A DNA stretch of 64,000 bases, from contig NZ_BSSQ01000008.1 in assembly GCF_030161375.1 (NCBI RefSeq), positions 1 to 64,000 on the forward strand, written 5' to 3'. Of this stretch, positions 8,039 through 16,053 are shown piece after piece. The notes beneath the pieces are model-generated. The model was not told where the DNA came from and made no database searches. It worked only from the letters and a program-made list of their open reading frames with translations. Origin of the DNA: Paenibacillus glycanilyticus. GTDB lineage: Bacteria > Bacillota > Bacilli > Paenibacillales > Paenibacillaceae. The stretch's first letter is position 1. The number at the start of each line of letters is the position of its first letter. A program made the translations under genes and the position numbers.

Positions 8039-8295
8039 TTTGTTGGGCTACGAGATCTTCCCTATTATAGAACAAACGTTCGCAAATTACAAATGAATAA
8101 CAAAACTTTAATATAGGCTAATGAAATCTATGAATAGCGGAATTCTCGATTAATAGAATCATCTGACTAGTACGTCCCGACAATAAGGCTCATATGAATA
8201 TAGCATCAATATCTACTAGTGATAGTTGTGGTAGAGAATCATGATGGAAGGAGGACGAAACCGCATAACATTCAGATTGAAATGAGGTGATGACA

Positions 8296-9657
8296 ATGAT
8301 AAATTCCGCTGCGGTTTCAATCACGTTAATTTCATTCGCTTTTACTTTGCTGCTGATCCTCTGGAGACCAAGAGGCCTTAATGAGGCTATCCCTGCGACG
8401 GTTGGAGCGGCCATCGTTTTTTTATGCGGAGCGGTATCCTTCCCGGATCTCGTTCAAATCGCTACGACGGTTAGCGGAGCTGCAATAACGATAATGGCAA
8501 CGATCGTTATGGCCATCGTGCTTGAAAGCTTTGGCTTCTTTATTTGGGTCGCCGAAGGACTAGCTATACGGGCACGTGGCTCTGGGGTACGGTTGTTCTG
8601 GTATGTCAATCTCCTATGTTTTCTCATGACTATGTTCTTTAATAATGATGGAAGCATCCTAATAACTACGCCAATTCTCTTAATCCTGCTGCAGCATCTT
8701 GGACTGAAAAACCGCCAGAAACTCCCGTATTTATTATCGGGAGCCTTGGTCGCTACCGCATCCAGCGCCCCGATCGGGGTAAGCAATATCGTTAACCTGA
8801 TCGCCCTTAAGATCGTCCATATGGATTTGTACACGAGCACCATGATGATGTTTGTGCCGGCAACCCTTGGCCTACTGTTCCTGGTTACTTTGATGTTTCT
8901 TTACTTTTACCGCGAGCTGCCAAAAAAAATACCGCTAACCTTCACCATTCCGCGTCATCCCGTGACAAGCCATCCTTTGCGCCATTCTTCCGATGAACAC
9001 TCGAACCGCAAATATAGCAACCGTTTTATGACCAACATTTTATTGTTTGTGTTCATCGTGCGGTTAAGCTTATTTGCAGGATCTTATTTCCATATCCCGA
9101 TTGAATGGATTGCCGTCGCCGGATCTTTGATATTGCTGGCTTGGCGCTGGATTTACTTGAAGATGCCGCCCAAGGACGTCATCCGCAAAATCCCATGGCA
9201 CATTCTCGTTTTTGCTTTTGGCATGTACGTCATCATCTACGGTCTTAACAACATCGGATTGACCAACCTGCTTATTGACGTCTTCCAACCTCTGGTATCC
9301 GGTGACCACTTGAATGCCAGCTTGTTAATGGGCGGCCTGATCTCGATTTTGTCGACGCTTTTTAACAACCACCCGGCTCTAATGGTCGGAACCTTGACTT
9401 TAACCCATATGGACCTGGATCCGTTGACGCTCAAAATCGCCTATCTTGCAAGTGTTGTCGGAAGCGATATCGGCTCGCTGCTCCTTCCGATCGGTACGTT
9501 AGCATCCCTCTTATGGCTGCATATTCTTAAGCAGTACAAAGTAAAGCTTAGTTGGAAAGACTATATGAAACTTACGTTTGTCGTTATTCCGCCCACGGTT
9601 ATTTTCACCTTGGTTTGTTTGGCGTTCTGGGTGTCCTGGCTATATCCCTCCCATTGA
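8296..9657 (+). CDS. ArsB/NhaD-type permease (arsenite efflux pump family)
   Basis: The protein (453 aa) has the size and 10-12 hydrophobic segments of the ArsB/ion-transporter superfamily. Typical motifs are FFNNDGSILITTPILL, ASSAPIGVSNIVNLIALKIV in the central reentrant region, and STLFNNHPALMVGTLTL near the C-terminus. ArsB proteins export arsenite or antimonite. A basic cytoplasmic loop (residues about 215-245) separates the two halves. There is no arsR, arsC or arsA nearby, so the arsenite assignment rests on family similarity only. I chose the ATG at 8296, which leaves a six-base spacer after GAGGTG; GTG and ATG codons just upstream overlap that site. Confidence 0.8.
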   Translation: MINSAAVSITLISFAFTLLLILWRPRGLNEAIPATVGAAIVFLCGAVSFPDLVQIATTVSGAAITIMATIVMAIVLESFGFFIWVAEGLAIRARGSGVRLFWYVNLLCFLMTMFFNNDGSILITTPILLILLQHLGLKNRQKLPYLLSGALVATASSAPIGVSNIVNLIALKIVHMDLYTSTMMMFVPATLGLLFLVTLMFLYFYRELPKKIPLTFTIPRHPVTSHPLRHSSDEHSNRKYSNRFMTNILLFVFIVRLSLFAGSYFHIPIEWIAVAGSLILLAWRWIYLKMPPKDVIRKIPWHILVFAFGMYVIIYGLNNIGLTNLLIDVFQPLVSGDHLNASLLMGGLISILSTLFNNHPALMVGTLTLTHMDLDPLTLKIAYLASVVGSDIGSLLLPIGTLASLLWLHILKQYKVKLSWKDYMKLTFVVIPPTVIFTLVCLAFWVSWLYPSH

Positions 9658-9663
9658 TAAACC

Positions 9664-9702
9664 GGGTATTCGCATTCTGCTCTATTCAAGAATGCGAATA
9701 CC
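9664..9702. terminator. Stem-loop between convergent genes
   Basis: GGTATTCGCATTCT and AGAATGCGAATACC form a perfect 14-bp stem between the ArsB-type gene and fetB. The T-tract is weak on both strands, so it may act as a bidirectional 3' end. Confidence 0.6.
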
Positions 9703-9729
9703 TCTTCATTAATAGAAAGCAATTGCCTA

Positions 9730-10491
9730 TCAATCGGAAGCTTGCAATGGCAGCAGCCGGGCATCCTTCGTAAACCATAACTTATAGCTGATCAAACTAA
9801 GCACCATAGCGGTCATGGCTGCGGATGAAGCGAGCACAAACATGATGAGAATCTGATAGCGGACGGCTTCGACCGGATCCGCTCCCGCAACGATCATCCC
9901 CGTCATCATGCCGGGAAGCTGCACCAATCCCACCGTCTTCATGCCGTCTATCGTCGGAATCATGCTTGCCCTTACGGAGCGGCGCAACGGGTCATGAATG
10001 GCTTGCTTTTCCGTAGCTCCTAACGCAAGCAGCATTTCCATTTCGCCTCTGGCCGTTTCCATCTCGCGTTTCATGTGATTTAACAGCAACCCGCATACGA
10101 TCATCGAGCTGCCGATAATGATGCCGCTGACCGGAATAATATATTGCGGAGTCGGGTTTATAATGCCTAGGCCAAGCAGTATAGCCATCGTTAATCCTTC
10201 CGTACAGGCAAGGGTAAGGGCAATCCGGCTGCGGATGCCCCGGACGTGTTTGGCTTTGGCTCCCGCGTTCCAAGCCGCAACGAGGATCATGCAAAGGATA
10301 ATGGTCACGATAAATGCCGGATGGCTTGTCTCAAATACGAAATGAAGGACATAACCGATAAACAGCAGCTGCACGGCCGCCCGCAAGGTGCCGATTAGGA
10401 TTTCTTTTTCCAGGCCAAGCTTTTGACGCATGGAGATGACAGCGGCGACGGCAACAAAACATAAGGTGCAGATCAAAGCTAAATTACTCAT
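9730..10491 (-). CDS. fetB: Iron export ABC transporter permease FetB
   Basis: UPF0014/FetB family permease, 253 aa, with about seven membrane segments. Characteristic motifs are LRAAVQLLFIGYVL, the central ALGATEKQAI, RASMIPTIDGMKTVGLVQLPGMMTGMIVAGADP and AVRYQILIMFVL. With FetA it forms an ABC exporter that lowers cytoplasmic iron and improves oxidative-stress resistance in Escherichia coli. The start overlaps the end of fetA by eight bases. The gene ends at the stem-loop 9664-9702. Confidence 0.92.
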   Translation of the reverse strand: MSNLALICTLCFVAVAAVISMRQKLGLEKEILIGTLRAAVQLLFIGYVLHFVFETSHPAFIVTIILCMILVAAWNAGAKAKHVRGIRSRIALTLACTEGLTMAILLGLGIINPTPQYIIPVSGIIIGSSMIVCGLLLNHMKREMETARGEMEMLLALGATEKQAIHDPLRRSVRASMIPTIDGMKTVGLVQLPGMMTGMIVAGADPVEAVRYQILIMFVLASSAAMTAMVLSLISYKLWFTKDARLLPLQASD

Positions 10492-11233
10492 CGCTCTTTG
10501 CCCCCTCCTTCAGCCCCTGAATAAACCGTCTGGCTTGTTCGGTTGCCGGCTTCGCAAAAAAAGCTCCTGTCTCCGCTTGCTCAAGCAAACCTCCATCAGC
10601 CATGAACCAGATTTGATTGCTAATTATACGGGCCTGTTCCAGATCATGCGTAATCCAGACGTATGCCCGGGCGGAAGGATCGCTTTGGCCCGTTACCCAT
10701 TCCAGAAGCAGGCTCTCTACCGCTTGTTTGCTGCCGGGGTCAAGGGAGGACGTAATCTCGTCAAGCAGCAGAATGTCCGGTTGAAGCAGAAGCGAGCGGA
10801 CAAGAGCAAGCCGCTGTTGTTCGCCGCCGGACAGATCCCCGGCTTGTTTATTCCAATCCGTCTGCCCCAGACCAACCGCCGCCATATATTTTCTCGCCAA
10901 TTCCTCGTCGAATGGAAGGTTATGCAGCTGACTGACCGTGCGAAGATTAAACCCAACCGTGCCGCTGCGCATGATCGGCTTCTGAGCGACATAAGAGACC
11001 TTCCTGCGCCAGCTATGCGGCTTCCACTCCGTGCTTGAGCGGTCCTCCAACGCAATGGTTCCTTCCTCAAACGACTCTAACAGCGAAAGAATTCGAAGCA
11101 GCGTGCTTTTGCCGGTCCCCGAGCCTCCAATCAGCGCAATTCTGTCTGCCGGCTGAAGCTTCGCCGTAACTCCCCTGAACAATAAAGCGTTTGGATCGTC
11201 AAATTTTGATTTAGTAAGGTTGTTAATGTGCAA
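10484..11233 (-). CDS. fetA: Iron export ABC transporter ATP-binding protein FetA
   Basis: Single ABC ATPase domain: Walker A GGSGTGKSTLL, Q-loop YVAQKP, signature LSGGEQQRLALVRSLLLQP and Walker B ILLLDEITSSLDP. Partner of the overlapping FetB permease. The frame is open to an ATG at 11260, but that codon has no ribosome site and lies two bases from the upstream stop; a TTG at 11233 has GAAGGAG eight bases before it and begins MHINNLTK, so I take TTG as the likelier start. Third gene set of a DUF445-fetA-fetB unit. Confidence 0.88.
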   Translation of the reverse strand: MHINNLTKSKFDDPNALLFRGVTAKLQPADRIALIGGSGTGKSTLLRILSLLESFEEGTIALEDRSSTEWKPHSWRRKVSYVAQKPIMRSGTVGFNLRTVSQLHNLPFDEELARKYMAAVGLGQTDWNKQAGDLSGGEQQRLALVRSLLLQPDILLLDEITSSLDPGSKQAVESLLLEWVTGQSDPSARAYVWITHDLEQARIISNQIWFMADGGLLEQAETGAFFAKPATEQARRFIQGLKEGAKSDE

Positions 11234-11263
11234 TACGAGTACTCCTTCTCCAGCGGACATGTT

Positions 11264-12499
11264 CTAGAAGAAAAATAGAATCACGCCTACAATAAAGCCG
11301 CATACCGCGCCATTTACGCGGATCCACTGCAGGTCCTTGCCAATCTTTTGCTCCAGCATTTGAACAAGCGCCTGATCGTCCATTTGGTTGACGTTATCGC
11401 GGACAAGCATGCCGATCCGGTAATGGTTCTTTTCAATCCAATCAACCATATAGGACAAGATAGACTGCTCCCACCGGTGAACGAGCTCTTCTCTGCTCTT
11501 CGCCTGCTCGATTAAGAAGCGGAAACCTCTAACAAGGATGCGCCCTCCGCTTAATGCTTCCTCTTCGAGCTTGTCGAGCAGCAATTGGCGCAGTTCTTCC
11601 AGACGAAGATGAATAAACCGCTCTACCCCGACGCTCTCTACGCCCGATTGCAAGCCGGCTTTCAGCCTGCCCATCAACTCCTCATTCGCAGACAACGCCA
11701 ACGCATGCCTTCTAAGCTCTTCCAGCAGCTTCTGCCGGTGAGGGTTGCCAGGCGTATGAAGTTCCTTGATGCTGGAGAGGAGCATGCCTTGAATGATTGG
11801 ACCAAGCTTCTCCGGGCTCATAAATCCAACAAACGCCTGGACCGCAAAGCCCATAAAACCGCCAACTTGCAGCTCTTCCATCTTGCTATGCGCCAATCTG
11901 CCGAAGAATTGCTCGGTCTCCCGTTTCTTCACCCATTCTCTACCTTGCTCGAGCACAAAATCCAGCGCTTTCTCATCCCAGCCTTCGTGGGCGAACTTAT
12001 CCGTCAGCTTATCTACGATGGGCACGATATCTTGCTTGCGGACATAACCTGCGGCAAGCTCTTGAATTTTGACGCTAAGTTTCTCGAGCGGAATCTGCTC
12101 GAGTGAAGACTGGGCGAAACGGAGTACGCTTACCCGAAGTTTGCGTTTGCCGATCAGCCCCGTTGCTGCTGATGCAATTCCTTTGAACAACTTCAGCTCC
12201 TTCAGCTTTTTACTGATGCTCTCCTTGTTCAAAAGCTCGTTTTCCATCGCCGAAATAAGCGAATTTACGATTTTATCCCTATTCTTAAGAAGCAAAGAGG
12301 TGTGCGGGATCGGAATCCCAAACGGATGGCGGAATAAAGCCGTAACCGCAAACCAGTCGGCAATCCCGCCGACGAGGCCCGCCTCAAAGCCGCTCTCGAG
12401 CAGCCTGATCCACCAATTGTCCGGCAGCCACCATCTCGTGACAATAAAACCGATCAACATAATGGCTAGCGATAAACTCGCGATATATCTGGATTTCAT
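11264..12499 (-). CDS. DUF445 family membrane protein
   Basis: The 411-residue product belongs to the DUF445 (YjiN) family: two N-terminal hydrophobic segments with AGLVGGIADWFAVTALFRHP and IPIPHTSLLLKNRDKI, a long charged and helical middle, and a final C-terminal membrane anchor (VNGAVCGFIVGVILFFF). The role of the family is unknown; the topology suggests a membrane-tethered helical domain. AGGAGG precedes the ATG. It is the first gene of the unit with fetA and fetB and is divergent from ktrB. Confidence 0.85.
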   Translation of the reverse strand: MKSRYIASLSLAIMLIGFIVTRWWLPDNWWIRLLESGFEAGLVGGIADWFAVTALFRHPFGIPIPHTSLLLKNRDKIVNSLISAMENELLNKESISKKLKELKLFKGIASAATGLIGKRKLRVSVLRFAQSSLEQIPLEKLSVKIQELAAGYVRKQDIVPIVDKLTDKFAHEGWDEKALDFVLEQGREWVKKRETEQFFGRLAHSKMEELQVGGFMGFAVQAFVGFMSPEKLGPIIQGMLLSSIKELHTPGNPHRQKLLEELRRHALALSANEELMGRLKAGLQSGVESVGVERFIHLRLEELRQLLLDKLEEEALSGGRILVRGFRFLIEQAKSREELVHRWEQSILSYMVDWIEKNHYRIGMLVRDNVNQMDDQALVQMLEQKIGKDLQWIRVNGAVCGFIVGVILFFF

Positions 12500-12606
12500 G
12501 ATGTTATGTCCTCCTGTACCGTTGCATTTATACTAATTATACCAGATAATTTGAAGAACTTAGAATTCGGCTGTTACCAGCCATCATGAAAGGTGATAGG
12601 TTAGGC

Positions 12607-13950
12607 TTGAAAAAATATTTTTTGTCGCCAATTAGTCCTCCTCAAATTTTAACGGCAGGTTTTATCGTCATTATTCTTATTGGTTCTATCTTGTTATCAT
12701 TGCCATACGCAACGGAAGACGGGATCCGTACACCGTTTATAGACGCCTTCTTTACGGCCACTACGGCGGCATGCGTAACGGGACTTGTTGTCGTGGACAC
12801 AGGAACGCATTATTCCGTCTTCGGGGAAACCGTTATATTGATGCTCATGCAGGTAGGCGGCCTAGGCTTCATGACGATGGCAACCTTATTTGCGCTAGCC
12901 TTCAGAAAAAAGATATCGCTCCGCGAACGGCTTTGGCTGCAGGAGTCCATGAGCCATACTTCACTCGAAGGCATTGTCCGTTTTATCCGGCGAGTGCTCA
13001 TCTATGCGTTTACGATTGAACTGGCGGGCGCGCTTCTTCTTGCCATCCGGTGGTCCGCCGTTATGCCTTTTGACCAAGCCCTCTATTACGGTGTCTTTCA
13101 TAGCGTCTCGTTGTTTACGAATGCCGGCCTTGATATTATGGGCCCGTTGCACGGACCCTTTAACAGCTTTACCAATCATGTGGAGGATCCTGTCATTAAC
13201 ATCGTGCTGATGCTGCTTATTTTTCTTGGAGGCATCGGCTTTATCGTATTGGCTGAAATCATTGATTTCCCAAAAATCCGCAAGCTGTCGCTTCATTCCA
13301 AAGTCGTGCTCAGCACTTCCGGGCTTCTGTTTCTTGGCGGTGCGGTTCTCTTATTTATTTTTGAATTCACAAACACGCTTGAACCGCTAAGCTTGCCTGG
13401 CAAGCTGTACAGCTCTTTGTTCCAATCGATCTCGCCCCGTTCGGGCGGGGCCAATACGCTGAATATTGCCGAAATGCGCAATGCCAGCCAATTTTTGCTC
13501 ATTATACTGATGTTTATCGGGGCTTCCCCCGGCTCCGCGGGAGGCGGCATCAAAGTAACGACGTTTGCCATTCTGATCGGAGCCGTTATCGCCATGATCC
13601 GCGGCAAAGAGGACGTCGTTTTCTTCAAACGCCGGTTAGCGAAGGACCGCGTCCATAAAGCGTTAACGATTACGGCCGTTTCAATTGCTACCATCGTCTT
13701 GTTTACGATGATTTTGTCCGCTACGGAAAAGACTGATTTCTTAACCGTGATGTTCGAGGTGACATCAGCTTTCGGGACCACAGGCTTGTCCATGGGACTA
13801 ACCCCCAATCTGTCCGATTTCGGGAAGCTTATGATCATACTCGTCATGTTTATCGGAAGGATGGGACCACTTACGCTGGCCTATACTTTAGTCCCCCATC
13901 AGTCCAAAGAGCTATATCGGTATCCGGAAGGCAAAATTACAATCGGATAA
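12607..13950 (+). CDS. ktrB: Potassium uptake protein, TrkH/KtrB family
   Basis: The membrane subunit of a Ktr K+ uptake system, with four MPM repeats. The selectivity-filter-like glycines are in TAACVTGLVV, FTNAGLDIMG, SPRSGGANT and SAFGTTGLSMG, and the intramembrane loop between M3C parts reads GASPGSAGGGIKVTTF. The frame opens with an ATG at 12586 lacking a ribosome site; the TTG at 12607 follows AGGTGAT by ten bases and gives the usual KtrB N-terminus (MKKYFLSPISPPQILTAGF). No ktrA/ktrC regulatory gene is adjacent, so the NAD-binding partner must be encoded elsewhere. The same reading frame stays open for 59 codons after the stop. Confidence 0.88.
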   Translation: MKKYFLSPISPPQILTAGFIVIILIGSILLSLPYATEDGIRTPFIDAFFTATTAACVTGLVVVDTGTHYSVFGETVILMLMQVGGLGFMTMATLFALAFRKKISLRERLWLQESMSHTSLEGIVRFIRRVLIYAFTIELAGALLLAIRWSAVMPFDQALYYGVFHSVSLFTNAGLDIMGPLHGPFNSFTNHVEDPVINIVLMLLIFLGGIGFIVLAEIIDFPKIRKLSLHSKVVLSTSGLLFLGGAVLLFIFEFTNTLEPLSLPGKLYSSLFQSISPRSGGANTLNIAEMRNASQFLLIILMFIGASPGSAGGGIKVTTFAILIGAVIAMIRGKEDVVFFKRRLAKDRVHKALTITAVSIATIVLFTMILSATEKTDFLTVMFEVTSAFGTTGLSMGLTPNLSDFGKLMIILVMFIGRMGPLTLAYTLVPHQSKELYRYPEGKITIG

Positions 13951-14130
13951 CGCGATGGGAAAGCCATTGCAAGTCCATTGGCAAGGGCAGTTGATCCATG
14001 GTATATACTTTGTACAAAAGAAGCCTCTCTTTACTTAAATTGGTTGGGTGGTATATTAATTCAAGAAATCCCTGAGCAATGGCGATCGGAAGAACATTTA
14101 ATGCGCAGACTGCTGTTTAGCCCAAAGTAA
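13951..14130 (+). other. Open frame following ktrB, possible gene remnant
   Basis: Directly after the ktrB stop the same frame runs 59 codons to TAA at 14128-14130, five bases before a strong terminator. The translation has protein-like composition (for example EASLYLNWLGGILIQEIPEQ) but no ATG near its beginning and no ribosome site. I do not recognise it. It could be the C-terminal remnant of a decayed gene or chance. Apart from this and the argD control region I see nothing in 13951-14300. Confidence 0.3.
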
Positions 14131-14134
14131 AACA

Positions 14135-14184
14135 AAGGGGTGTCTCATCGTCATTCACATGACTTATGGGACAGCCCCTTTTTT
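14135..14184 (+). terminator. Rho-independent terminator, TATGGGACAGCC family
   Basis: GGGGTGTCTCATCGTCAT pairs with ATGACTTATGGGACAGCCCC (small internal loop) and is followed by TTTTTT. Sequence-related to the terminator at 3587-3634. Confidence 0.8.
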
Positions 14185-14235
14185 CATGCTTGCTTTTAGG
14201 AAAAATATTCTTTTTGAAAACAACCGTTCAGAGTA

Positions 14236-14273
14236 TTGTATTAATATTCACTATACTGTATATTAATTCACAT
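14236..14273. promoter_or_regulatory. Possible tandem ARG boxes upstream of argD
   Basis: Two AT-rich segments, TTGTATTAATATTCACTA (14236-14253) and CTGTATATTAATTCACAT (14256-14273), resemble the half-sites of AhrC/ArgR operators (ATTCA with an A/T-rich centre) and are spaced like adjacent ARG boxes. The match is partial, so this is a suggestion. Confidence 0.3.
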
Positions 14274-14300
14274 CATGTTAGAGACGGAGGTTTGAACATC

Positions 14301-15527
14301 ATGCAATCGTTAAATAAAACAACCGACAGCTTGCTCGCATCCGCCAAGCAATCGCTGCTATATACGGCTAATCGTCCCGATATCGTAATGAATCGCGGGG
14401 AGGGCATGTACCTGTGGGATACGGAAGGCAATCGTTATCTTGACTATGTTGGCGGCTGGGCAGTGACCAGTCTCGGGCATTCCCCGGCAGCCCTGCGGGA
14501 TGCTTTGGCTGAACAAAGCAGCCAGCTGGTGCATGCAAGCCCGGGGTTTTATAACAAACCGATGATTGAATTCGCGAACCTCCTAACGGAAATTTCGGGC
14601 TTTGATAAAGTATTCTTCGCTAACAGCGGCGCCGAAGCGAACGAAAGCGCGATTAAGCTCGCCCGCAAGCATGGCGCGCTCCACCGGGACGGCGCCTATG
14701 AGATCATAACGATGACGAACAGCTTCCACGGCAGAACGCTTGCGACGATGTCCGCCACGGGCAAAGAAGCGTTCAAGCCTTTGTTTGAACCTAAAATCCC
14801 CGGCTTCAAGCATGTTCCGATCAATGATCTGGATGCCTGCTTTGCGGCGATTAGCGACCGTACTTGCGCGATCATGCTGGAGCTTGTTCAAGGCGAGGGA
14901 GGCGTACACGCGGTCGAAGCTCCTTACTTGCAGGCTTTGCGCAAGGCTTGCGACGTGTACAACATTATGCTGATTTTTGACGAGGTGCAGACCGGACTCG
15001 GAAGAACGGGCAAATTGTTTGCTTACGAACATTACGGGGTTAAACCTGACGTCATGACGCTGGCGAAAGGAATTGCTGGCGGCTATCCGGTCTCGGCCAT
15101 GCTGGCAACAGAGAAGTTTGATCTGTTTGCGCCAGGCGACCAAGGCGGCACTTATGGAGCTGCGCCGCTTGGCATGGCGGCCGGTTATGCCGTTGTCAGC
15201 GAAATCATCAATAAGAGACTTGCTGACAATGCGGCTAATCAAGGCGCCTTGATTCAGGAGAAGCTTACGGGTTTGTTCGAGGATTATGCCGTTAGTCATG
15301 TTCGCGGCAAAGGCCTTCTTCTCGGCTTTAACGTACCTGAAGGTACAGCTCCGGTGCTGGCCGCCGAATGCTTGCGGAATGGTCTGCTCATTAACGCGCC
15401 TAACGCCTCTACCATCCGGTTAATGCCGCCACTGATCGTAACGGCTGATGACGTGGAGGAGATGATTACGATTTTGACGGCGGGATTGGAAGCTGTAGGT
15501 TTAACAAACGAGGCGGTTTGTTCTTAA
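14301..15527 (+). CDS. argD: Acetylornithine aminotransferase-type PLP enzyme
   Basis: Class III aminotransferase of 408 aa. Family motifs in order are YLDYVGGWAVTSLGHSP, FANSGAEANESAIKLAR, FHGRTLATMSATG, LIFDEVQTGLGRTG (the Asp contacting the PLP nitrogen) and MTLAKGIAGGYPVSAM with the Schiff-base lysine. ArgD converts N-acetylglutamate semialdehyde to N-acetylornithine in arginine synthesis. The ATG at 14301 is preceded by GGAGG; an earlier in-frame ATG at 14166 lies inside the upstream terminator and is rejected. No other arg gene is in the window, so a catabolic or ornithine-type relative cannot be excluded. Its end overlaps the convergent thioesterase gene by four bases. Confidence 0.85.
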   Translation: MQSLNKTTDSLLASAKQSLLYTANRPDIVMNRGEGMYLWDTEGNRYLDYVGGWAVTSLGHSPAALRDALAEQSSQLVHASPGFYNKPMIEFANLLTEISGFDKVFFANSGAEANESAIKLARKHGALHRDGAYEIITMTNSFHGRTLATMSATGKEAFKPLFEPKIPGFKHVPINDLDACFAAISDRTCAIMLELVQGEGGVHAVEAPYLQALRKACDVYNIMLIFDEVQTGLGRTGKLFAYEHYGVKPDVMTLAKGIAGGYPVSAMLATEKFDLFAPGDQGGTYGAAPLGMAAGYAVVSEIINKRLADNAANQGALIQEKLTGLFEDYAVSHVRGKGLLLGFNVPEGTAPVLAAECLRNGLLINAPNASTIRLMPPLIVTADDVEEMITILTAGLEAVGLTNEAVCS

Positions 15528-15919
15528 GACGAAAAAAACTTCCTAAGATCGGCCGGAGCCTCGCGGCTTTTGCGGGTTGAACGGTCCATCGTTACGCTTG
15601 TTACGAATGCGTCCGCGCGAACCTCGCCGTTCTCGTCCCTGATTTCCTGTTTCAAAACATAACTAGAACGACCGATTTGCTCAGGCTCGCAGGTGACAAT
15701 TAATTTGTCGCCTTGCTTGCATTCCCTTTTATAATTCACGTTAATGTTTACCGTCACCGTCTGAATGTCCATGTCTCCGAACGTTTCATAAGAGAGCCCG
15801 CATTGTTCGTACCATTCTTCGCGTCCCCATTCGAAATACTCCAAGTATTTGGCGTTGTTAACATGGCCGTTAACATCAATTTCCGTCGAGCGGACAACGA
15901 TAGGCAATGATGTTCTCAT
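15524..15919 (-). CDS. Acyl-CoA thioesterase, 4HBT hotdog family
   Basis: The 131-residue protein is a single hotdog domain of the 4-hydroxybenzoyl-CoA thioesterase type: RSTEIDVNGHVNNAKYLEYFEWGRE holds the catalytic Asp and the helix start, followed by VNINVNYKRECKQGDKLIV. Such enzymes hydrolyse acyl-CoA or acyl-ACP thioesters; the substrate is unknown. It converges on argD with a four-base overlap at the stops. Confidence 0.88.
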   Translation of the reverse strand: MRTSLPIVVRSTEIDVNGHVNNAKYLEYFEWGREEWYEQCGLSYETFGDMDIQTVTVNINVNYKRECKQGDKLIVTCEPEQIGRSSYVLKQEIRDENGEVRADAFVTSVTMDRSTRKSREAPADLRKFFSS

Positions 15920-15985
15920 TCTCTTTGATTCTCCTTCAATAGGCTAATAGCGATTATTACTAAAAATAACACATGGGCCGGAATA

Positions 15986-16009
15986 AATAAAAACCCGCCA
16001 AGCGGCGGG
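15986..16009 (-). terminator. Terminator of the ABC transporter/PLP enzyme operon
   Basis: On the minus strand CCCGCC-GCTT-GGCGGG is followed by TTTTTATTT, about 45 bases past the stop of the PLP enzyme gene. Confidence 0.8.
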
Positions 16010-16053
16010 CCATTGTCCAGCAATTACGGTTAAGGATTTACGTATGGCGCCAG

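Noticed and set aside
8241..8285. A 14-codon frame upstream of the ArsB-type gene
   Set aside because: Although GGAAGGAGG lies within it, there is no ribosome site before its ATG and no supporting structure.
14166..14300. An upstream start for argD, adding about 45 residues
   Set aside because: The extra segment begins in a terminator and crosses the promoter region; the ATG at 14301 has GGAGG and matches the family start.
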